The translations under genes and the position numbers were made by a program. 26,223 nt of DNA from a virus. The DNA is taken from positions 1 through 26,223 of IMG/VR virus record IMGVR_UViG_3300046004_001589. One strand, given 5' to 3'. The notes under the pieces were generated by a model. It saw only the letters and a list, made by a program, of their open reading frames with translations, did not search any database and was not told the DNA's origin. Shown here piece by piece: positions 22,385 through 26,223 of the stretch (position 1 is the stretch's first letter; each line of letters starts with the position of its first letter).

Positions 22385-22774
22385 TTATTGCGTAGACTTA
22401 GCCACCGCAGCATTCCAATTTTCTTGCGCTTCGTGCTGTTCATGGCAATCGAACAACTCAACTAATTGCTCAAGGGCTTCGTCTTCATAAAGACCGTCTG
22501 GAATTAAATACCGACAAAGTATTGCCTGAGCTTTCTTGATGATTTCGTTTAATTGTGTTCCGCCCACAAGAAAATCAGGTGCAGCGGAGATGAGTTTTGC
22601 GTTAGCTTCTTCAATCGATAGGTTTTCATCAATATCTGAATCGTAGCATCTACATATCCCTGCGATAATTACAAAATATCCTTTTCCATCTGGTTTGCCA
22701 TGTGAAATAGTATACTCACCTGTAGAAGGTGATTTACTTATTCGCCAAGGCGCAGGCGTGTGTTTAGTTGTCAT
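22385..22774 (-). CDS. HTPAPW-motif phage protein, paralogue 2
   Basis: A 129-residue protein starting MTTKHTPAPWRISKSPSTGE. It shares with the 90-residue protein at 16409 the HTPAPW opening and the helix EEANAKLISAAPDFL. The extra length is a middle segment with two cysteines (GICRCYD) and a longer C-terminal helical part (EALEQLVELFDCHEQHEAQE). AGAGG precedes the ATG. It is the last gene of the minus-strand island. Function unknown. Confidence 0.75.
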   Translation of the reverse strand: MTTKHTPAPWRISKSPSTGEYTISHGKPDGKGYFVIIAGICRCYDSDIDENLSIEEANAKLISAAPDFLVGGTQLNEIIKKAQAILCRYLIPDGLYEDEALEQLVELFDCHEQHEAQENWNAAVAKSTQ

Positions 22775-22889
22775 TTTTAACCTCTTTAATACATTCTGCC
22801 TTGACTATTGTTTTTATTTGATTACCAATCAAGTTTGGTATAACCAAGCCAATTGAAAATCCTAAAACTGCTAAAATTATGTATCTCAT
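22764..22889 (-). CDS. Small membrane protein, 41 residues
   Basis: MRYIILAVLGFSIGLVIPNL is an N-terminal hydrophobic segment, followed by a short charged tail (KTIVKAECIKEVKNDN). It could be a membrane anchor or an uncleaved signal. The start overlaps the stop of the zinc-ribbon gene (TGATG) and its end overlaps the HTPAPW gene by 11 nt, consistent with translational coupling. Confidence 0.55.
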   Translation of the reverse strand: MRYIILAVLGFSIGLVIPNLIGNQIKTIVKAECIKEVKNDN

Positions 22890-23182
22890 CACTCACATCC
22901 AACGCGCTCTAACTTAGCAAGTTCTTCTATTTCTTCCAGCTCATCCCAATCCTTAGCAATAATATAAACCGCCGATAGCTTATTACTTAAGATTGTTTCT
23001 GATGCTTCGGTTAACGAGCGATAATTAACTTTCGAAATCAAGAATTGTTTACCACATGAGCAAGACTGTCGACAGTCTTGCTCGGTTTTTTCAGTAAGCA
23101 TATCTAATGTCAACATAGTCATTTGAAGCGCAACCGTTTTGCAAAACGGACAAATGACATCATGTAATCCTTCGTTACTCAT
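22889..23182 (-). CDS. Zinc-ribbon-like hypothetical protein
   Basis: A 97-residue protein with CPFC at 11-14 and CSCG near 42-45, plus a further cysteine at about 37, a four-cysteine zinc-ribbon arrangement. The second half is helical and acidic (WDELEEIEELAKLERVGCE). The start overlaps the stop of the 237-residue gene (ATGA). No enzyme motif is visible. A nucleic-acid or protein adaptor role is plausible. Confidence 0.68.
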   Translation of the reverse strand: MSNEGLHDVICPFCKTVALQMTMLTLDMLTEKTEQDCRQSCSCGKQFLISKVNYRSLTEASETILSNKLSAVYIIAKDWDELEEIEELAKLERVGCE

Positions 23183-23892
23183 AAAACCCTCTCAAACTTA
23201 GCAAGGAATTCATCGGTATCAATCAATCTAAGTTTTCCATTTTTTAGTTTAATGCACACGTTATATTGGCTAACCGCCACAACTTCAAATTCAAAACCTT
23301 CATCACTCCAAACCCGCCCAACTTCAACGACTGGTGCTGGTGGAGTGGGGCGTTTTATTTGTGCTAGTGTTTTAGATGTGCAAGTGTGACCTTCTTTTGT
23401 TGTAAAATATTCAACCACGCTATATTCTACGGCATCATCAGGCGTATTATCCCAATTAGGTGGAAGTTCAAATCCAACTGGTGACCTTTTAATGTCCAAA
23501 TCATCTACAGCCTCCAATTCTCCTACGTTTTGCGTGGTGACCTGCGCTTTGAGTTTTGAGTATTCGCTTTCAAGCGCAATAAAGTCATCCTTTAGCTTTT
23601 CAATTTCTTGATTGCGTATATCAACTTCGACCATTGCAGCTTTAAACGCTTCTGATGGTTGTGCGAAGGTTTTGGTTTTAGCCCATTCTTTGTAGACATC
23701 TACGAGATTATAGCTTTTATGTCGTCTGTAAAAGCTATGCAAATCATCTGCCTGCTCATCAGTAAGACCAACAACTACTGGTTCAACTGGGTTTTGCTCG
23801 AACCATTCAGTTAGTAACTCAACCTCATCGCGTGACGCATTTTCGCTGTTATAAATCCATTCTGCTAATTCTTCAATTAGTTCTTTATTCAT
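23179..23892 (-). CDS. Hypothetical phage protein with coiled coil and shared C-terminal domain
   Basis: A 237-residue protein. N-terminal helical part (1-85), an apparent coiled coil at about 88-118 (NQEIEKLKDDFIALESEYSK), a linker, and a C-terminal beta-rich part from VVEVGRVWSDEG to FLAKFERVL that resembles the end of the protein at 18994-19389. Both proteins also have a 'TKE' segment a short way before this domain. The start overlaps the upstream stop. The role is unknown. The modular make-up suggests an adaptor with different N-terminal parts. Confidence 0.7.
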   Translation of the reverse strand: MNKELIEELAEWIYNSENASRDEVELLTEWFEQNPVEPVVVGLTDEQADDLHSFYRRHKSYNLVDVYKEWAKTKTFAQPSEAFKAAMVEVDIRNQEIEKLKDDFIALESEYSKLKAQVTTQNVGELEAVDDLDIKRSPVGFELPPNWDNTPDDAVEYSVVEYFTTKEGHTCTSKTLAQIKRPTPPAPVVEVGRVWSDEGFEFEVVAVSQYNVCIKLKNGKLRLIDTDEFLAKFERVL

Positions 23893-24065
23893 TTCATTTC
23901 TCCAATTTTATTGCCAATAATTTTCAAAAAATACTTTCCGTCATTTGTGGAAAATGATTCTAAATCTTTAATGCAAACTGTCCATTTTAATTCAGGTTGT
24001 GAAATTCCAACCTCTGCATCTTGGTTGTGTTTCAATAATGCTTCAATCAATTCTTTGACTTTCAT
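23889..24065 (-). CDS. Small phage protein of the 'MKVKELIEALLKHNQDAEV' type
   Basis: A 58-residue protein. The N-terminal helix followed by 'DAEVGIS' and a beta-rich end (DGKYFLKIIGNKI) is a common pattern among short phage proteins of unknown role. ATG at 24065 has TTGGAG eight bases upstream and follows leader RNA C. A longer frame to 24098 would run into the leader stem. It is the first gene of the island. Confidence 0.7.
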   Translation of the reverse strand: MKVKELIEALLKHNQDAEVGISQPELKWTVCIKDLESFSTNDGKYFLKIIGNKIGEMK

Positions 24066-24181
24066 TTTGTAAGCTCCAATAAAAAACCCGCGTAACAATA
24101 CAGGGCAAGTGCATTATTAAACGGGTTAGGAATAAATCCTTTAGATTGTCACGTCTTGCCCACGCAAATCTAAAAAACTCA
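24066..24181 (-). promoter_or_regulatory. Structured leader RNA C (kissing loop)
   Basis: On the minus strand a first hairpin (AGATT/AATCT outer, CGT/ACG inner) presents GGGCAAG in its loop (24161-24155). A second stem AACCCG/CGGGTT (24127-24122 with 24090-24085) holds the exact complement CTTGCCC (24109-24103) in its loop, 12 nt before the 3' side of the stem. It ends in six Ts and TTGGAG. Promoter, spacing to the start codon and order of parts match leaders A and B, though the sequence is different. Confidence 0.55.
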
Positions 24182-24186
24182 CAGCC

Positions 24187-24209
24187 ATTATAACCGATTT
24201 TGCTATAAT
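24187..24209. promoter_or_regulatory. Back-to-back promoters between island and plus-strand genes
   Basis: TATAAT on the minus strand (24192-24187) drives leader C and the genes down to 22385. TATAAT on the plus strand (24204-24209) precedes the gene at 24240 by about 30 nt. The two -10 boxes are only 11 bases apart, so the promoters must exclude one another. Neither has a convincing -35. Confidence 0.55.
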
Positions 24210-24239
24210 TAAAACTCTTATTTTAAAAAGGATTCCAAC

Positions 24240-24452
24240 ATGCAAACCGTTTATGATTCAAAAACAGGCGAACCAATCACATTAAACAAAGTAGATGCAC
24301 GCGAGCGTTTAGTGGCAGGCTTGGCAAATTCAACACCTAAACCAATTGTTGAAGAATCTTTAACTACTGAAATTGAACAACCAATTGAAACAAAGAAACG
24401 AAAATACCCTGTTGAAAATTCAGTTGTTGAAGCGGTAAAAGATGATGAATAA
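24240..24452 (+). CDS. Small acidic virion-operon protein
   Basis: A 70-residue charged, probably disordered protein (MQTVYDSKTGEPITLNKVDA, ending VVEAVKDDE). AAAGG lies upstream of the start, and the end overlaps the next gene by 11 nt. It may be a linker or assembly protein for the following structural genes. No family recognised. Confidence 0.6.
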   Translation: MQTVYDSKTGEPITLNKVDARERLVAGLANSTPKPIVEESLTTEIEQPIETKKRKYPVENSVVEAVKDDE

Positions 24453-24723
24453 CGCCATTTACATCGAGAATCAAACACAGGCATCGTTTGCAATATCGTC
24501 AACAGCTGCTCAATCTAGCGCATTAGAGCGCGGTTATTACGATGTTTGGTCAACAATTGATTGTTATTTGCGCGTAGATGAAACCGCAACAGGCGTAACA
24601 ACTGCAAACGGTTATATGCTTTTTTCTGGCAATACAATTACATTGTTTGTTGATGACCAACGAAAAATCGGCGCAATCACTGCGGCTGGTACTGGCACAT
24701 TGTCATTACATAAGGTAGGTTAA
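24442..24723 (+). CDS. Small structural protein
   Basis: A 93-residue beta-rich protein starting MMNNAIYIENQTQASFAISS, with TLFVDDQRKIGAI and a Thr/Gly-rich end. No charged helices, cysteine motif or membrane segment. The composition is that of small virion proteins. Two adjacent ATGs (24442, 24445) are possible starts. It is coupled to the genes on both sides. Confidence 0.62.
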   Translation: MMNNAIYIENQTQASFAISSTAAQSSALERGYYDVWSTIDCYLRVDETATGVTTANGYMLFSGNTITLFVDDQRKIGAITAAGTGTLSLHKVG

Positions 24724-24726
24724 TCC

Positions 24727-25182
24727 ATGCCAAGACAGATTAAAAACCAATCTGACCACATTGCTAAAACATCCGCAAAGGTCATGGTGAATGGTGATAC
24801 CTTATTCAATATCACAGGTGACGTGCTTATTTATGCGTTGGTGTCAGAATGTTACACGGCTAACAATGCAACGGCATCGACGTTGCAATTCAGTATAACC
24901 AACAACGATACCGCAACAAGCCAAACCATTAGCTCGGAATCAGCAACACTTGCAAGTAAAGCACCTAAAACAAGCGTGCTGGCTCAATTAGGTTCATTAT
25001 CAAATGCACCAGTGATAAGCAATGCAAGCGGTGTAGGTGCGTTCCCGTGGGGTGCAATTCGCGCGGCAGGAAACAGTATCTTAACTAGTGTTATTGGTGT
25101 CGGTTCAACAACTGGCACTTGGAAGCATTACATTCGATATGAACCATTAGAAGACGGTGCAACCATTACACCAGCGTTTTAA
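24727..25182 (+). CDS. Probable virion structural protein
   Basis: A 151-residue Ser/Thr/Ala-rich beta protein starting MPRQIKNQSDHIAKTSAKVM, ending WKHYIRYEPLEDGATITPAF. It resembles the small beta-sandwich proteins of phage tails and heads in composition, but I cannot name the family. It follows its neighbour after 3 nt and is the last gene before terminator copy 2. Confidence 0.62.
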   Translation: MPRQIKNQSDHIAKTSAKVMVNGDTLFNITGDVLIYALVSECYTANNATASTLQFSITNNDTATSQTISSESATLASKAPKTSVLAQLGSLSNAPVISNASGVGAFPWGAIRAAGNSILTSVIGVGSTTGTWKHYIRYEPLEDGATITPAF

Positions 25183-25185
25183 AAG

Positions 25186-25216
25186 AAAAAGCCCGTTGTT
25201 TAGACGGGCTTAGTTT
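25186..25216. terminator. Bidirectional intrinsic terminator, copy 2
   Basis: Identical over 31 bases to 16379-16409, with the stem GCCCGT/ACGGGC. It again lies between a plus-strand virion operon and a convergent small minus-strand gene. Confidence 0.85.
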
Positions 25217-25218
25217 AT

Positions 25219-25446
25219 TTATCCTTTATCCACATAGTGTAAATTTAAACCGAATAAAGTAATCCGAAATTCACGCCAACCTTTAGAAAATTTATAAAAA
25301 TAAGGATGAAAGGACAAGCTTAAATGCTTGGAAAAGTATGCAGGGGAATTTTCCTTTGATTTGATGTTCTTACACCACAAAACTCTAAATAAAGTAAATC
25401 TACTATCGCCTGTAATTCTTTTTTGCATAACAAATTGTAAAATCAT
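25219..25446 (-). CDS. Hypothetical small phage protein
   Basis: A 75-residue, basic, aromatic-rich protein (MILQFVMQKRITGDSRFTLF, ending GLNLHYVDKG). The ATG at 25446 lies eight bases after the GAGAG of leader-repeat copy 2. The TTG upstream at 25461 lies within the repeat and is unlikely to be used. No family recognised. It shares both flanks with the gene at 16409, although the two proteins are not visibly related. Confidence 0.55.
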   Translation of the reverse strand: MILQFVMQKRITGDSRFTLFRVLWCKNIKSKENSPAYFSKHLSLSFHPYFYKFSKGWREFRITLFGLNLHYVDKG

Positions 25447-25451
25447 AAATA

Positions 25452-25487
25452 ATTCTCTCAATAAAAGCCGTCCGTGGCTGTGGGTGG
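25452..25487 (-). repeat. 36-nt leader repeat, copy 2
   Basis: 35 of 36 bases match 16685-16720. It fills nearly the whole gap between the KilA-N gene and the next gene. The AGCC/GGCT hairpin with TTTT could end part of the transcripts, and the GAGAG serves the following start. Confidence 0.75.
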
Positions 25488-25490
25488 GGG

Positions 25491-26171
25491 TTAAATATCT
25501 TTTATTGTTTGCAATAGTTGCTCAAAAGATTCAATGAAACCAAGTTTTAAAATCGTCATCAATTGGTTTTCGATGGTTGTGCGGCGTTTCAATTCGTCAT
25601 ACGTTGCTGTATTCCAATCTCCGCCCGTTGGTTTTACGTTGTCTTTGATTGCTTTTGCAACGGTTTGATAAACCCAAGTTTCAGGACGGTTGCCAGTTTC
25701 TTTTACCACTGTTAAATCAAGCACAACATTTAATGCTTTGAATGAGTCGCCACTATCGTCACGCCATTCTAGCAATTTACCTTCCACCAATATGTCAAAC
25801 ATTCGCACTTTAAAATCCGCGTCCATTCGAGCTGCGGCATCAAGCAAAATGTAAAGATGCGCCCAAGTACCACCGCCATGACGACCACGTTTAGTTTGAA
25901 TCAATTGCGATTGAATTGTACTAACTGTGCCGTTTTTTAAATGTGTGGATTCCACGGATTTAAAACCCTGTTTTCTTTCAATGGCATGTACAAGCTCAAG
26001 AGTTTCAGGCGAGCGCAAATAGTTTGACATATCCATTGTTGGCAATCCTTTTGATTCACGGATTGAATTACCAATAGCCCATAATTCCGTTAAACTTCCC
26101 ATTTTAGTTTTATGCTCAATAGCAAGTGTTTTATCATCGAACTGTAAAAGCATTGTTTGATTCGTTTTCAT
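25491..26171 (-). CDS. KilA-N domain protein
   Basis: A 226-residue protein. Residues about 15-130 form a KilA-N-type DNA-binding domain with 'MDMSNYLRSPETLELVHAIE' and the signature block 'RGRHGGGTWAHLYILLDAA' followed by DFKVRMFDILVEG. The C-terminal 90 residues are helical and may mediate dimer or partner contacts. Phage KilA-N proteins include antirepressors and other early regulators. This one lacks a clear ANT or nuclease domain. ATG at 26171 follows AGAAGG, and a TATAAT box lies about 40 nt upstream. Confidence 0.8.
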   Translation of the reverse strand: MKTNQTMLLQFDDKTLAIEHKTKMGSLTELWAIGNSIRESKGLPTMDMSNYLRSPETLELVHAIERKQGFKSVESTHLKNGTVSTIQSQLIQTKRGRHGGGTWAHLYILLDAAARMDADFKVRMFDILVEGKLLEWRDDSGDSFKALNVVLDLTVVKETGNRPETWVYQTVAKAIKDNVKPTGGDWNTATYDELKRRTTIENQLMTILKLGFIESFEQLLQTIKDI

Positions 26172-26201
26172 GTTTAAACCTTCTAAGTTAATTGTGAAAA
26201 C

Positions 26202-26207
26202 GAATTA
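26202..26207 (-). promoter_or_regulatory. -10 box upstream of the KilA-N gene
   Basis: TATAAT on the minus strand (26207-26202), about 31 nt before the start codon. The -35 would lie at the very edge of the window or beyond it. Confidence 0.5.
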
Positions 26208-26223
26208 TAACAAACATTTAAAA

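Noticed and set aside
16379-25216. 31-nt repeats as attachment sites of an integrated element
   Set aside because: The repeats are perfect terminators at convergent gene ends, there is no integrase, and phage genes continue on both sides without a break.
25441-25495. G-quadruplex on the plus strand
   Set aside because: G runs are mostly of two bases with one longer run. The block is better explained as the complement of the duplicated leader.

Overview
The window is one block of a tailed double-stranded DNA bacteriophage or prophage with a low-GC genome (roughly 40% by eye). It carries a recombination/replication module, a lysis cassette, terminase, portal, head proteins and several tail-type proteins. 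Promoters are of the sigma-70 TATAAT type and Shine-Dalgarno sites are ordinary, so a Gram-negative host is plausible. The host genus cannot be named from this sequence. No integrase, tape measure or tail-tube gene is visible, so the window is probably not a whole genome.

Layout. (1) 137-5266, minus strand: an early operon in transcription order Sak4-like ATPase, DUF669-like ssDNA-binding protein, YqaJ exonuclease, two small genes, a superfamily 2 helicase and a hypothetical protein. (2) 5267-5429: divergent promoter and operator region. (3) 5430-7528, plus: a Cro-like regulator and a Toprim/RepA-like primase-helicase, followed by a dense cluster of inverted TCGGTC/GACCGA repeats (7340-7660) that may be a replication origin. 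(4) 7683-9047, plus: lysozyme and small membrane proteins behind a good promoter at 7933-7962. (5) 9063-16124, plus: TerS, TerL, five tail/fibre-type genes and then the portal, an unusual order. (6) 16121-25182, plus: small genes, MuF-like head protein, scaffold, major capsid, decoration protein and three further probable virion genes.

The plus-strand late region is interrupted by minus-strand islands at 16409-16892, 18087-18809 (HNH endonuclease), 18994-20020, 22385-24065 and 25219-26171 (KilA-N). Several islands have their own TATAAT promoter, a structured 5' leader and a strong terminator, as expected for 'moron' cassettes.

The most interesting observation is a family of about 120-nt leader RNAs on the minus strand. 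Each lies directly after a TATAAT promoter and 122-126 nt before a start codon (positions 6-125, 16893-17012 and 24066-24181). In each, a strand in a 5' hairpin loop is complementary over 7-8 nt to a strand inside a second stem-loop that ends in a U tract. In the two closest members the flanks are conserved but both interacting strands differ, and they differ in a compensatory way. That pattern indicates selected RNA structure. I also see near absence of GATC (about 5 sites) and GGCC (none found by eye), duplicated 31-nt terminators and 36-nt leaders, and a 92-nt multi-branched leader in front of the capsid operon. Paralogous small proteins recur on separate islands.
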